Assembly (NCBI GenBank): GCA_026982315.1
Contig: JALSHI010000026.1
Coordinates: 1 to 64,000, forward strand
Direction: 5' to 3'
Source of the DNA: Lysobacterales bacterium
GTDB taxonomy: Bacteria > Pseudomonadota > Gammaproteobacteria > Xanthomonadales > Marinicellaceae
DNA length: 64,000 nt
A program made the position numbers and the translations under genes. A model generated the notes under the pieces. It saw nothing but the letters and a program-made list of their open reading frames with translations, was not told the origin of the DNA and ran no database searches. Numbering within the stretch: the stretch's first letter is position 1; each line of letters starts with the position of its first letter. Shown one piece after another: positions 1 to 10,033 of this stretch.

Positions 1-125
1 ATACGGGATTTCTGCGGATAGCAACGCTTTTGTCAATCCCGTTTCCCGCGGCATCATAGGTTCTCAGCTTGACCTTGACTCGAGCATAGGTGAACTCGGG
101 GGAGCCGGAGCCGGGCCAACGGCTG
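1..125 (-). pseudogene. Second-frame continuation of the left-edge secreted protein
   Basis: The reverse complement of positions 1 to about 125 is open in a frame different from that of the signal-peptide ORF. It encodes a natural-looking stretch (WPGSGSPEFTYARVKVK, then LRTYDAAGNGIDKSVAIRR) without a start codon of its own. It is best explained as the downstream part of the same gene displaced by one missing base. The gene would extend beyond the left edge. Family not recognised. Confidence 0.4.
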
Positions 126-495
126 TTTGCACACTGGCTGTGCCAGATAGCGTGGCAAAGCCCGCAGACAAGGTAAAGTCTGAAAATTGCAGAGTATCGA
201 ATGCCGTGCATAAAGTGGGTCCCTGTGTAAGCCCAGGGGCTCTGGTGTTTTGTTTTGAGGCGATGAGCTGGGCCTTTGCTGAATAGTTGTTTTCTGATGC
301 CTCGAGTGATTGTACTGCCTCGGCAGTTGTGGCGATTTCTACAATGTTCCCTCCCTCAGTGATGGTTGCATAAAGTCCTGGTGAGATTTCAGCATAATCA
401 GAGAGGTTCAGTGCCAATATGGCAGGGCTGAAGAAAAGCAGGGCTAACGTTAACCGCTTGCGGAAAACACGAAAAGTGTATGACAAGATTTTCAT
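64..495 (-). CDS. Secreted protein of unknown function, probably frameshifted
   Basis: The start at 495 is chosen because AAGGAG lies 8 nt upstream; an in-frame ATG at 570 has no such site. The product begins with a Sec-type signal (MKIL, basic stretch, then LALLFFSPAILAL). The mature part has no domain I recognise. The frame stops at 64-66 after a low-complexity Pro/Ala/Ser tail unlike the rest of the protein. A second minus-strand frame continues smoothly from about position 125 to the left edge (residues including PEFTYARVKVKLR and YDAAGNGID) and reads like real protein. A missing base near 120-125, natural or an assembly error, would join the two. The gene is therefore either a pseudogene or a longer exported protein running off the window. 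Confidence 0.55.
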   Translation of the reverse strand: MKILSYTFRVFRKRLTLALLFFSPAILALNLSDYAEISPGLYATITEGGNIVEIATTAEAVQSLEASENNYSAKAQLIASKQNTRAPGLTQGPTLCTAFDTLQFSDFTLSAGFATLSGTASVQTAVGPAPAPPSSPMLESRSS

Positions 496-522
496 GGCAA
501 ACTCCTTAAAAATGTGTGTGTT

Positions 523-537
523 TGGCGAATGTCGCCA
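523..537 (-). promoter_or_regulatory. Perfect inverted repeat TGGCGA-ATG-TCGCCA
   Basis: Six-base arms around a three-base centre lie 28 nt upstream of the start of the left-edge secreted protein. It could be an operator or a 5' UTR hairpin. No other copy was noticed in the window. Confidence 0.3.
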
Positions 538-618
538 TACGACACAGTACACAGAATTAAGGAGGGGCAATGAGCCGTGTTGGAGCCTGTGACATTGCCC
601 ACAAAATTCTGCCAGTAT

Positions 619-2810
<2,192 letters not shown>

Positions 2811-2811
2811 G

Positions 2812-3939
2812 TTAGCGGCCTCGATTCTGGCGGGAGCGATAGTCGCGCTCGCGGGTGTTATTGGACGGGGTTCCGGTGACAGTGGTCTTGCCCAGGTTGA
2901 TGACTTCGGGTGTCTTGGGTGCTTTTTTGAGCATGTCTTGCAAGGGCAGGTACATAAGGTTGTTGCCATTGCCGCTGGTGATGATTTTGGGGTTGCCCTG
3001 CAACACGGACTCCATGGTTTCCAGATAGAGTCTTTGGCGGGTGACTGTTGGCGCCTTTTCGTATTGTTGCCGGATCAGATCAAACTGTCTGGCGCGGCCT
3101 TCTGCTTCGGTGATGGTGGAGACTTTGTAAGCCTCGGCATTCTGGACGATTTGCAACGCCTGACCTTCGGCAATGGGCAGGGCCTTGCGGGCATACTGGT
3201 TGGCTTCGTTGATGTAGGTTTTCTGGTCTTCGCGGGCCTTGATAACGTCATCGAAAGCGGCCTTGACCTCCTCGGGTGGATGGACTTCGGTAATGTTGAA
3301 CTTGGTCACCTTGATGCCGGACTGGTAATCGTCCAGCATTTTTTGCAGGTTTTTCATCACCGACATAATGACGTCATTACGGTTTTCGTTAATGATGTGG
3401 TCCATGGTGCTGGTGCCAGCCACCTGGCGGACGGCACTTTCTGCGGCCTGGCGCACGGTGGTTTCCGGGTCGGCCAGTCGAAACAGGTAGTTGTTGACCT
3501 CATCCTCGCGCACAATGTATTGCACGGTGTAGTCCATATTCACCAGATTTTTGTCTTCGGTGAGCATTTCGCCGCTGTGCGCCATGGAGCGGATTTTCTG
3601 AACGTCTACCTTGTAAACCGTGCTGATGGGCGCCGGCCAGGTGATGTTCAGGCCAGGCTGCATGGTTTTGTGGTATTTGCCAAACAGCAGAACCACGCCG
3701 CGCTCGCCTTCGTTAATGGTCCAGACAGAATTCCACAGGGCAATGGCGCCAGCGCCGATGAGAACCAGGGCGGCGATTAATGCCATGTTGCCATTGCCGC
3801 CATTACCGCCAAAGAAGGCGGATAGTTTTTGTCCCAGTTGTTTCAGGATTTGTTCCAGATCTTGCGGGGGCTGTTTGCGGTTCCACGGGTCATTGGGCTT
3901 GTTGGGGCCGCTGCTTTTGCCAGGTTCATTCCAGGCCAT
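2812..3939 (-). CDS. hflK: HflK, SPFH-domain partner of HflC
   Basis: HflK pairs with HflC in the inner membrane to control FtsH. The start at 3939 (MAWNEPGK) follows GGAG at 8 nt. Features in order are a Gly/Pro-rich cytoplasmic N-terminus, a hydrophobic segment (ALIAALVLIGAGAIALW), a band-7 domain (NEGERGVVLLFGKY, QPGLNITWPAP) and a helical coil (EAEGRARQFDL). Its 375 residues compare with 419 in E. coli. The start lies 14 nt inside the end of hflX, so the two are probably translationally coupled. The C-terminus is Arg/Asn-rich and variable, as is usual in the family. Confidence 0.96.
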   Translation of the reverse strand: MAWNEPGKSSGPNKPNDPWNRKQPPQDLEQILKQLGQKLSAFFGGNGGNGNMALIAALVLIGAGAIALWNSVWTINEGERGVVLLFGKYHKTMQPGLNITWPAPISTVYKVDVQKIRSMAHSGEMLTEDKNLVNMDYTVQYIVREDEVNNYLFRLADPETTVRQAAESAVRQVAGTSTMDHIINENRNDVIMSVMKNLQKMLDDYQSGIKVTKFNITEVHPPEEVKAAFDDVIKAREDQKTYINEANQYARKALPIAEGQALQIVQNAEAYKVSTITEAEGRARQFDLIRQQYEKAPTVTRQRLYLETMESVLQGNPKIITSGNGNNLMYLPLQDMLKKAPKTPEVINLGKTTVTGTPSNNTRERDYRSRQNRGR

Positions 3940-5308
3940 GGGTTTTCTCCAAAATGGGATTGTTGGTGCCGGTGGGCACGGTTTCAAAAGGGGTGTCTTG
4001 GTTTTTTGCCGGCAAATGGCCGGCCAGTTGTTCACCAAGCCAGGTAGCGGCAGGTGATGAACCGGCGGCCAGTTGGCGCCATTTGCCTTCGGGTAACTCT
4101 ATCTGCATGCGCCAGCCGCCAGCCGGGTTGCCGGTTTCTCCGCGGACGGCATCCAGGGCGTAAAAACGCGCGCGCAATTTTCCGTATTCCGGCGGAAGAT
4201 GCAAGTCCACGGTGAGGTTCTGGCCGGTAAAGTGCTGCGCTATGATGCTCAATAAATCGTCAAGGCCTTCCCCGCTGTGGGCGGAAACAAAGACACGCGG
4301 CAAGCCCTCTTCCGTGTTGTGGAACACGCCGGGGCGGTGGCCGCTAAGATCGATTTTGTTCATGACTTCCAGTGTGGGAATGTGATCGGCGCCAATTTCG
4401 CGCAACACAGCCCGGACTTGCTGGATGTGCTCCAGCCGTTCAGGGTCGTTATGGTCGATAACATGGATTAACAAATCGGCTTCCCGGGCTTCTTGCAGGG
4501 TGGCGCGAAAGGCCGCCACCAGTTCATGGGGCAAGTCGCGAACAAACCCCACCGTATCGCTGATAACCAGTTCTTTGCCCTGAACACCGCGGAGCTGGCG
4601 CACAGTGGGGTCGAGGGTGGCGAATAGCTGGTCGGCCTGATAGACAGCGGCGTCTGTCAGGCGGTTAAAGAGCGTGGATTTGCCGGCATTGGTATAGCCC
4701 ACCAGGGCAATGCTGCCGGTGCCGCGCCGGTGCCGTTGCCGCCGCCCCTGCTCTCTCTGGCGCACCACGGCATCCAGCCGTTTACGCAGGGACTTGACCC
4801 GGGCCGCCAGCAACCGGCGGTCGGTTTCCAGTTGGGTTTCTCCAGGTCCGCGCAAGCCGATACCGCCTTTTTGCCGCTCCAGGTGCGTCCAGCCGCGTAC
4901 CAGCCGGGTGGACAAGTGACGCAATTGCGCCAGTTCCACTTGCAGCTTGCCTTCATGTGAGCGCGCCCGTTGCGAGAAAATATCCAGAATCAAGCCGGTG
5001 CGGTCCAGCACCCGGCACTGAATTTCCCGCTCGAGATTGCGTTCCTGAATGGGGGATAGCGGGGCGTCCACCAGCACCAGGTCAGCGCCCAGCGACTGTA
5101 CACGCTCGGCCAATTCTGCGGCCTTGCCCGAACCAATATAAAAGCGGGCGTCAGGGTGTTTGCGGCTGGTGGTGATAACATCCAGAACTTCGGCGCCAGC
5201 CGAGCGAGCCAGTTCGGTAAACTCCTGTAACTCCGCCGAGTCGGCCTGGCGGTCTTGCCGCGGGCACACAAGAATGGCGCGGTTGCCCCGTCGATTGCGT
5301 TCAAACAC
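3926..5308 (-). CDS. hflX: Ribosome-associated GTPase HflX
   Basis: HflX binds the 50S subunit and splits stalled or heat-stressed 70S ribosomes. The N-terminal HflX domain (RFYIGSGKAAEL near residue 56, then the Arg/Gly-rich GIGLRGPGETQLETDRR loop near 149) precedes a coiled linker. The G domain has P-loop GYTNAGKST at 204-212, SDTVGF as G3 and NKID as G4. The start is GTG (MFERNRRGN) with AGGA about 10 nt upstream. At 460 residues it is close to the E. coli length of 426. It sits between hfq and hflK in the usual order. Confidence 0.97.
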   Translation of the reverse strand: MFERNRRGNRAILVCPRQDRQADSAELQEFTELARSAGAEVLDVITTSRKHPDARFYIGSGKAAELAERVQSLGADLVLVDAPLSPIQERNLEREIQCRVLDRTGLILDIFSQRARSHEGKLQVELAQLRHLSTRLVRGWTHLERQKGGIGLRGPGETQLETDRRLLAARVKSLRKRLDAVVRQREQGRRQRHRRGTGSIALVGYTNAGKSTLFNRLTDAAVYQADQLFATLDPTVRQLRGVQGKELVISDTVGFVRDLPHELVAAFRATLQEAREADLLIHVIDHNDPERLEHIQQVRAVLREIGADHIPTLEVMNKIDLSGHRPGVFHNTEEGLPRVFVSAHSGEGLDDLLSIIAQHFTGQNLTVDLHLPPEYGKLRARFYALDAVRGETGNPAGGWRMQIELPEGKWRQLAAGSSPAATWLGEQLAGHLPAKNQDTPFETVPTGTNNPILEKTHGLE

Positions 5309-5345
5309 GCCGGTTCATCCTGTTTGCGAACCCGCCAGCGGCTTT

Positions 5346-5579
5346 TCAGTCATCGCTTTCCAGATTGTGAGTGCTGACATTGCGGGCCGGCACAATGGTG
5401 GAAATGGCATGTTTGTAAACCATTTGGTTGATGTTGTTGTTGAGTACGATGACAAACTGGTCAAAGGACTCGATGGTGCCTTGCAGCTTGATGCCGTTAA
5501 CCAGAAAAATGGCCACGGGAATGCGTTCTTTTCTCAGTGTGTTCAGGAAAGGTTCCTGTAATGAGTGTGATTTTGCCAT
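5346..5579 (-). CDS. hfq: RNA chaperone Hfq
   Basis: Hfq is the hexameric Sm-like protein that pairs small RNAs with mRNAs. The 77-residue product carries Sm1 ([19 protein letters not shown]) and Sm2 ([12 protein letters not shown], the signature YKHA). Within Sm1/Sm2 it reads LNNNINQMV where many relatives read LKNTVNQMV, a mild variation. The acidic C-terminal tail is very short (NLESDD). The usual upstream neighbour miaA is absent; a TusA-family gene on the same strand lies there instead, 125 bp away, leaving room for an hfq promoter. Confidence 0.98.
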   Translation of the reverse strand: MAKSHSLQEPFLNTLRKERIPVAIFLVNGIKLQGTIESFDQFVIVLNNNINQMVYKHAISTIVPARNVSTHNLESDD

Positions 5580-5671
5580 GGTGCGTTCTCGTTTGTTGTT
5601 GTTGGGACAATCCGAGACGGTTAGACGCTTTCTGAATCCATCGGTTCAGCCGGAATCCATCCTCGGGGGTT

Positions 5672-5677
5672 ATTATA
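5672..5677 (-). promoter_or_regulatory. Probable -10 element upstream of hfq
   Basis: TATAAT on the minus strand lies 93 nt before the hfq start, between the TusA-family stop and hfq. No good -35 is found 16-18 nt upstream, so only the -10 is supported. The implied 5' UTR is about 85 nt. Confidence 0.35.
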
Positions 5678-5704
5678 GCCTACCCGCTCATGGCTCGCTG
5701 TGTC

Positions 5705-5968
5705 TCAGGGTTGTTTTTGGCCAATGACAATCCAGTACTCGTGCTGTGTGCCGATGATGCGCTGATGCGCCAGCTCATGGCCAAAACGCAGACACCAGGC
5801 TTCCAGATCCAGGCCCGTATGTTCATCGGTGCTGAGAACGCGCAACACCTGGCCGGGCGCAAGGCGTTTGGCCGCCTGTTTGGTCATCAGCAGTGGCACG
5901 GGGCAATCATGCCCGCTGGCATCCACTTCCAGATTGGCGTTTAAAGGAGTCGTATGCACATTTTTCAT
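5705..5968 (-). CDS. TusA/SirA-family sulfur carrier protein
   Basis: The 87-residue protein has the TusA fold hallmark GHDCPVPLLMTK with the persulfide-carrying Cys at position 22, followed by LAPGQVLRVLSTD and an HEYWIVI strand. TusA relays sulfur from IscS to TusBCDE for tRNA 2-thiouridine; other family members serve sulfur oxidation or molybdenum enzymes. No partner gene lies nearby, so the specific role is open. The start (MKNVHTTP) has AGGA 7 nt upstream and is divergent from mpl. Confidence 0.85.
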   Translation of the reverse strand: MKNVHTTPLNANLEVDASGHDCPVPLLMTKQAAKRLAPGQVLRVLSTDEHTGLDLEAWCLRFGHELAHQRIIGTQHEYWIVIGQKQP

Positions 5969-6052
5969 GGAGTTATCCTATCAAAACACCGCCATCGGTG
6001 GCGGAGAAAAACTGCAGGTGCAAAAGTCAGCCAGAAGCCGGGCCCAACACGG

Positions 6053-6066
6053 TAAAATGCCTGGCA
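6053..6066 (+). promoter_or_regulatory. -10-like hexamer placed for a leaderless mpl transcript
   Basis: TAAAAT at 6053-6058 is followed by exactly 7 nt and then the ATG at 6066. An in-frame ATG at 6057 overlaps the hexamer. No convincing -35 is seen, so this rests mainly on the same spacing recurring at three other genes in the window. Confidence 0.35.
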
Positions 6067-7457
6067 TGAAACATTCAGAACACATTCATGTGCTGGGCAT
6101 TTGTGGCACTTTTATGGGCGGGCTGGCGGCGTTGGCCCGTGAGGCCGGTTTTGTTGTCAGCGGGCAAGACCAGAATGTTTATCCGCCCATGAGCACCCAG
6201 TTACACAAGCTGGGCATCAGCATGCACCAAGGCTATGATGACACGCCTTTGCAGGAAAGTTATTACGACCAAGTTGTTGTGGGTAATGTGATGACCCGCG
6301 GCATGCCGGTGATTGAAACCCTGTTAAGCCGTAAGCTGCCTTTTACCTCAGGCCCCCAATGGTTGGGAGAGCGGATTTTACGACACCGGCAAGTGGCGGC
6401 GGTGGCTGGCACCCATGGGAAAACCAGCACGGCGGCCATGCTGGCGTGGATACTGGAGGCGAACGGGTTGCAGCCGGGTTTTCTGATTGGCGGTGTGCCC
6501 CGCAATTTTGATATTTCCGCCCGCTTGGGGCAGGGGCAGGCTTTTGTCATCGAAGCAGACGAGTATGACAGCGCCTTTTTCGACAAGCGCAGTAAATTCC
6601 TTCACTACCATGGGGATGTGGTGATTCTGAACAATCTGGAATACGACCACGCGGATATTTTCCCCGATCTGGAAGCCATCAAAACACAGTTTCATCATCT
6701 TGTACGCACCATTCCGGCCACCGGCCGCTTGGTGGTTAATGGTGAAGACGCCAATGTGAAAGATGTTCTGATGCGTGGCTGCTGGACACCGGTGACCACG
6801 TTTGGCCGCACCGCCGAGTATGATGTCTGGGCCGAAAAGGGCGATGCCGCCGGGCGGCACATTTGCTTGCATGCCGGTGCGCACAGCGCGGAATTCCAGT
6901 GGGACAACAGCGGCGATCACAATGTGATGAACGCCGCGGCCGCCGCCGCCGCTGCATTGGCCTATGGGGTTTCTTTGCCGCAATCGGCCCGGGCTTTGGC
7001 TGGTTTTGTGGGTGCTAAACGGCGCATGGAGAAAATGGGACAGGCGCAAGGCGTGTGTGTTTATGATGATTTTGCCCACCATCCCACAGCCATTGCCAGT
7101 ACCTTGCAGGGGGCGAAAAACGTAGTGGGCACGCAAGGTCGCCTGTTGGCGGTGTTCGAGCCTCGCAGCAATTCCATGCGCGCTGGTGTGCATGCGGCCC
7201 AATTGCCCGCGGCGCTGGCCACTGCCGATGTGGCTTTTGTGCTGATGGATCCGCAGTTGCGTTGGCAGGAAAGCGCTCGCCAGGCTGTGCTGGACTCACC
7301 CCTGCAGGTGGCCGAATCGGTTTCAGACTTGCTGCAAGCCGTGCGTCAGACCGTGCGTCCCGGTGACACGGTGGTGTTTATGAGCAACGGCGGGTTTGAC
7401 AATGCGCCACGCCGCTTTGTCGAATTGCTGACCGAAACGGATAAAGCTTCTGCATGA
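6066..7457 (+). CDS. mpl: UDP-N-acetylmuramate:L-Ala-gamma-D-Glu-meso-DAP ligase
   Basis: Mpl recycles the murein tripeptide by ligating it to UDP-MurNAc in the cytoplasm. The start at 6066 (MKHSEHIHVLGICGTFMGG) aligns with the known N-terminus of the family; an ATG 9 nt upstream is less likely. The Rossmann-like N-terminal motif GICGTFMGG, ATP loop GTHGKTST near residue 115, EADEYDSAFFDKRSKF, and the late YDDFAHHPTAI motif are typical of Mpl rather than MurC. At 463 residues it has normal length. There is no Shine-Dalgarno before the start. The stop overlaps the rluE start (ATGA). Confidence 0.97.
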   Translation: MKHSEHIHVLGICGTFMGGLAALAREAGFVVSGQDQNVYPPMSTQLHKLGISMHQGYDDTPLQESYYDQVVVGNVMTRGMPVIETLLSRKLPFTSGPQWLGERILRHRQVAAVAGTHGKTSTAAMLAWILEANGLQPGFLIGGVPRNFDISARLGQGQAFVIEADEYDSAFFDKRSKFLHYHGDVVILNNLEYDHADIFPDLEAIKTQFHHLVRTIPATGRLVVNGEDANVKDVLMRGCWTPVTTFGRTAEYDVWAEKGDAAGRHICLHAGAHSAEFQWDNSGDHNVMNAAAAAAAALAYGVSLPQSARALAGFVGAKRRMEKMGQAQGVCVYDDFAHHPTAIASTLQGAKNVVGTQGRLLAVFEPRSNSMRAGVHAAQLPAALATADVAFVLMDPQLRWQESARQAVLDSPLQVAESVSDLLQAVRQTVRPGDTVVFMSNGGFDNAPRRFVELLTETDKASA

Positions 7458-8089
7458 GTCGCTTGATAGCCTTGAACAAGCCATTTCGTGTGCTGAGCCA
7501 GTTCACCGATGCCAGTGGACGCGCCACTTTGGCGGATTTTGTGCCCGTGCCGGGGGTTTATCCGGCAGGCAGGCTTGATTATGACAGCGAGGGACTTTTG
7601 TTGCTGACCGATGACGGCCGTGTGCAGCACCATCTGGCCCATTCGAAAAACAAACTGCCCAAACACTACTGGGTGCAAGTGGAAGGGACGCCAAACAGCG
7701 AGCAACTGCGCGCCTTGCGTGAAGGCGTGATGCTCAAGGACGGCCCGGCCCGGGCCTTGTCTGTGCGGCAGTTGTCGACAGCCCCATCTGGGCTGTGGCC
7801 GCGTCAGCCGCCGGTGCGTTTTCGCAAAAGCGTGCCGGATACCTGGCTGGAATTGGTGATTGATGAAGGCCGCAATCGCCAGGTACGGCGAATGACGGCC
7901 GCTGTGGGCTTGCCGACGTTGCGTCTGATTCGTCACCGGATTGGCGATTATTCACTGGGTGGCCTGACGCCTGGGCAATGGCGGGAGGAAACATTGACGC
8001 CGGCGCTGGACAGCGCCACTCGCCGGGCGCGGACAGGAAAAAGATCAAGCCATCGCCAGCATCGTCGTGGCCCTGCTGGCTCGCGTTAG
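7454..8089 (+). CDS. rluE: 23S rRNA pseudouridine synthase, RluE type
   Basis: This is an RsuA-family pseudouridine synthase; RluE modifies U2457 of 23S rRNA. The catalytic motif is GRLDYDSEGLLLLT with Asp42. KHYWVQVEGTP and GRNRQVRRMTAAVGLPTLRL are the other family blocks. There is no N-terminal S4 domain, which fits RluE rather than RluB or RsuA. The C-terminal 30 residues are Arg-rich and probably disordered. It is translationally coupled to mpl by a 4-nt overlap. Assignment to RluE rather than another short RsuA-family member is by similarity of motifs. Confidence 0.88.
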   Translation: MSRLIALNKPFRVLSQFTDASGRATLADFVPVPGVYPAGRLDYDSEGLLLLTDDGRVQHHLAHSKNKLPKHYWVQVEGTPNSEQLRALREGVMLKDGPARALSVRQLSTAPSGLWPRQPPVRFRKSVPDTWLELVIDEGRNRQVRRMTAAVGLPTLRLIRHRIGDYSLGGLTPGQWREETLTPALDSATRRARTGKRSSHRQHRRGPAGSR

Positions 8090-8108
8090 CCGGCCGGCGC
8101 TGGTGTGG

Positions 8109-9035
8109 TTAGCCCAGCTTTTTCAGGACATACTCAATTTCGGGCAGCATGCGGCGTACACAGGCACGGCCTTCTTCAATGGCCTCGGCGCCACGGTCAA
8201 ACTCCATCAGACCAATGTGGGACAGCTTGGGGCTGAGCATGATATCCGGCGGGTCACCGGCCATGCGCGAGCGGGTGATGCGATCCTGGGCAATATTGAT
8301 CGAGCCGGCAATGGTGTCAAACAGGCCGGGTTGATATTTGCGCCCGCTGAGGTTGGGGAAGAAATTGCGTGACCACTCCTTGAGGGAACTAGGCAGGAAA
8401 TTGAAACGCCCCAGAAATTTTTCGCTGGCGTCGAGATTTTTAACAAAGTGCTTGCCGACAATATCGCCATTGAGGTTGACAGCAATGACAATGTCGGCAT
8501 TCATGGCCCGGCACAGGGATACCGGCACCGGGTTGACCAGGCCGCCATCGACAAACCATTGGTTATTCAGGTGATAAGGCGGGAACAGTCCTGGCAAAGC
8601 GATGGAGGCAAGGATGGCGTCTATCACGCGGCCTTCCTGAAACCAGGTTTCGCGGCCGTTCTCCAGGTTGGTGGCCACGGTGGAATAAGGCTTTGGCAGG
8701 TCTTCAATAAGGTGGTCGGACTCTACGACATAGCGATCAAAAAAAGTCACCAGTTTGTCAATGTTGACAAAACCGGTGCGGGTAAAGTTGATGTCCAAAA
8801 ATTTTGCCACGTCCATACGAGTGAGTGACAGCACCCACTGCTTCAGGTCATCCAGTTTGCCGGCGACATAGGAAGCGCCCACGATGGAACCGGCCGAACA
8901 TCCTGAAACGGTGGCCGGCTCAATGCCCAGTGCGGCCAGCTCTTCAAGGACGCCAATATGCGCCCAGCCGCGGGATGAGCCGCTACCCAGCGCGATGCCA
9001 ATGGATTTGCCGGTGGTCAGTGCTTTCAGGCTCAT
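8109..9035 (-). CDS. Patatin-like phospholipase, RssA family
   Basis: A bacterial patatin-like hydrolase with a Ser-Asp dyad. The oxyanion loop GSGSSRGWAHIG (17-28), nucleophile elbow GCSAGS with Ser47, and catalytic Asp163 in FVDGGLVNPVP are all present. The layout matches E. coli RssA (about 300 residues). No signal peptide or membrane segment is seen, so it is cytoplasmic or peripheral. The native substrate is unknown. It starts with AAGGA 7 nt upstream, 61 bp after anr on the same strand, and may share its transcript. Confidence 0.88.
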   Translation of the reverse strand: MSLKALTTGKSIGIALGSGSSRGWAHIGVLEELAALGIEPATVSGCSAGSIVGASYVAGKLDDLKQWVLSLTRMDVAKFLDINFTRTGFVNIDKLVTFFDRYVVESDHLIEDLPKPYSTVATNLENGRETWFQEGRVIDAILASIALPGLFPPYHLNNQWFVDGGLVNPVPVSLCRAMNADIVIAVNLNGDIVGKHFVKNLDASEKFLGRFNFLPSSLKEWSRNFFPNLSGRKYQPGLFDTIAGSINIAQDRITRSRMAGDPPDIMLSPKLSHIGLMEFDRGAEAIEEGRACVRRMLPEIEYVLKKLG

Positions 9036-9096
9036 GGTAAATCCTTAGACTACCTGGTTAGTGATTATCTAATTGGTTAGTTAGCGTTGACAAGTA

Positions 9097-9843
9097 CTAT
9101 CCTTCGCCTGCAAGAGCTTGCAGGGCGTCCATATCAAGTATTTTCAGATGATGGCGTTTATATTCCAGAATCCCCTGATTATGCAGTTTTTTCAACAAGC
9201 GGCTGAGGGTTTCTTCCGCCATGCCGAGGAAGTTGGCCATGTCGCGCTGGGAAATGGGCAGATCGAACTCCATGGGGGAAAAGCCGCGTTCGCGAAAACG
9301 CCGGGCCAGAGACAGAAAGAATGCGGCCAGTTTGGCCGGTGCGCTGAGTTCGCCATGCTGGCGCTCGCAGGAATTGAGGTTCTTACTCATCAGACGGAAT
9401 AGTTGTTTTTGCAGTTCCGGGTAGGATTGGGCGGCCTGAAGCAGGTCGCCAAATGGAATCTGGCAATAAGCGCCAGAATTTAACGCGGTGACTGTGGTCT
9501 GATACCGGGAATCGTAAATGCCGTCCAGCCCCACCACCTCTCCGGGCAGGTGAAACTGGATGATTTTTTCCTTGCCGCTTTTGTCCTCGATTGTGGATTT
9601 AAAAATGCCGGCATGCACCACATACAAGGCGTCAAAAGGATCACCGTTGCGAAACAGGGTTTGCCCTTTGTTGACGGTTTTGGATGACTGGATGATTTCA
9701 GCCAGGTGATCCAGTTCTTTTTGGTCCAGCCCTGACGGTAGGCAAATATTGTTCAGCGCGCATTTTTCGCACTGGTTTGCGGTTTTAGCCAGGGTGTTGA
9801 CCAGCTTGTGGAGTTGCTGGTGTTTAAAGGGTGCTGTATTCAT
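9097..9843 (-). CDS. anr: Anr/FNR-type oxygen-sensing transcription regulator
   Basis: An oxygen sensor that binds a [4Fe-4S] cluster and activates anaerobic and microaerobic genes as a dimer. The cluster Cys are C25, C28, C34 and C127. The cyclic-nucleotide-binding-like domain (KGQTLFRNGD, FHLPGEVVGLDGI) is followed by a dimer helix and a helix-turn-helix whose recognition helix reads AEETLSRLL. It keeps the Glu, Ser and Arg that read TTGAT-type half sites. At 248 residues it is FNR-like. It is divergent from ccoN, with an Anr-type site in the shared 190-bp gap. Confidence 0.95.
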   Translation of the reverse strand: MNTAPFKHQQLHKLVNTLAKTANQCEKCALNNICLPSGLDQKELDHLAEIIQSSKTVNKGQTLFRNGDPFDALYVVHAGIFKSTIEDKSGKEKIIQFHLPGEVVGLDGIYDSRYQTTVTALNSGAYCQIPFGDLLQAAQSYPELQKQLFRLMSKNLNSCERQHGELSAPAKLAAFFLSLARRFRERGFSPMEFDLPISQRDMANFLGMAEETLSRLLKKLHNQGILEYKRHHLKILDMDALQALAGEG

Positions 9844-9844
9844 A

Positions 9845-9857
9845 GGTGATGGTCACC
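9845..9857 (-). promoter_or_regulatory. Hairpin over the anr ribosome-binding site
   Basis: On the minus strand GGTGA-CCA-TCACC ends 1 nt before the anr ATG. The GGTGA arm is the only Shine-Dalgarno-like sequence. A perfect 5-bp stem would pair it with TCACC, so translation of anr may be restrained by this structure, or the repeat may be an operator. Confidence 0.35.
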
Positions 9858-9951
9858 AGAAGGCCGTGTGAGTGGTTCAGTATCGCGGCCAGAAAATCCG
9901 TTTTCTGTTTGCCCAGAGCCAGTTGTTAATCTCAGTGTATGATAACAAAAA

Positions 9952-9965
9952 TTGACGGGAGTCAA
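9952..9965 (+). promoter_or_regulatory. Anr/FNR binding site for ccoN
   Basis: TTGAC-GGGA-GTCAA is a perfect 5-4-5 palindrome of the FNR class (consensus TTGAT-N4-ATCAA). Its centre (9958.5) is 41.5 bp upstream of the start site predicted from the TATAAT at 9988-9993, the classic class II activator position. It lies 109 bp upstream of anr, so it may also affect anr. Confidence 0.82.
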
Positions 9966-9987
9966 AGTCATTATATTAGTGGTCGCT

Positions 9988-10009
9988 TATAATGATCGGT
10001 CAAATGACC
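9988..10009 (+). promoter_or_regulatory. ccoN -10 element and an inverted repeat at the start site
   Basis: Perfect -10 TATAAT at 9988-9993 predicts transcription from about 10000. There is no TTGACA-like -35, as expected for a class II FNR-dependent promoter. GGTCA-AA-TGACC at 9998-10009 straddles the start site and could be an operator for a second regulator. Confidence 0.65.
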
Positions 10010-10033
10010 CAACCTGTTTGAAGAGGAAACCCG

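Noticed and set aside
565-600. GGGCAATG/CATTGCCC inverted repeat after purA as a terminator
   Set aside because: The 20-nt loop is long and no T-run follows on either strand.
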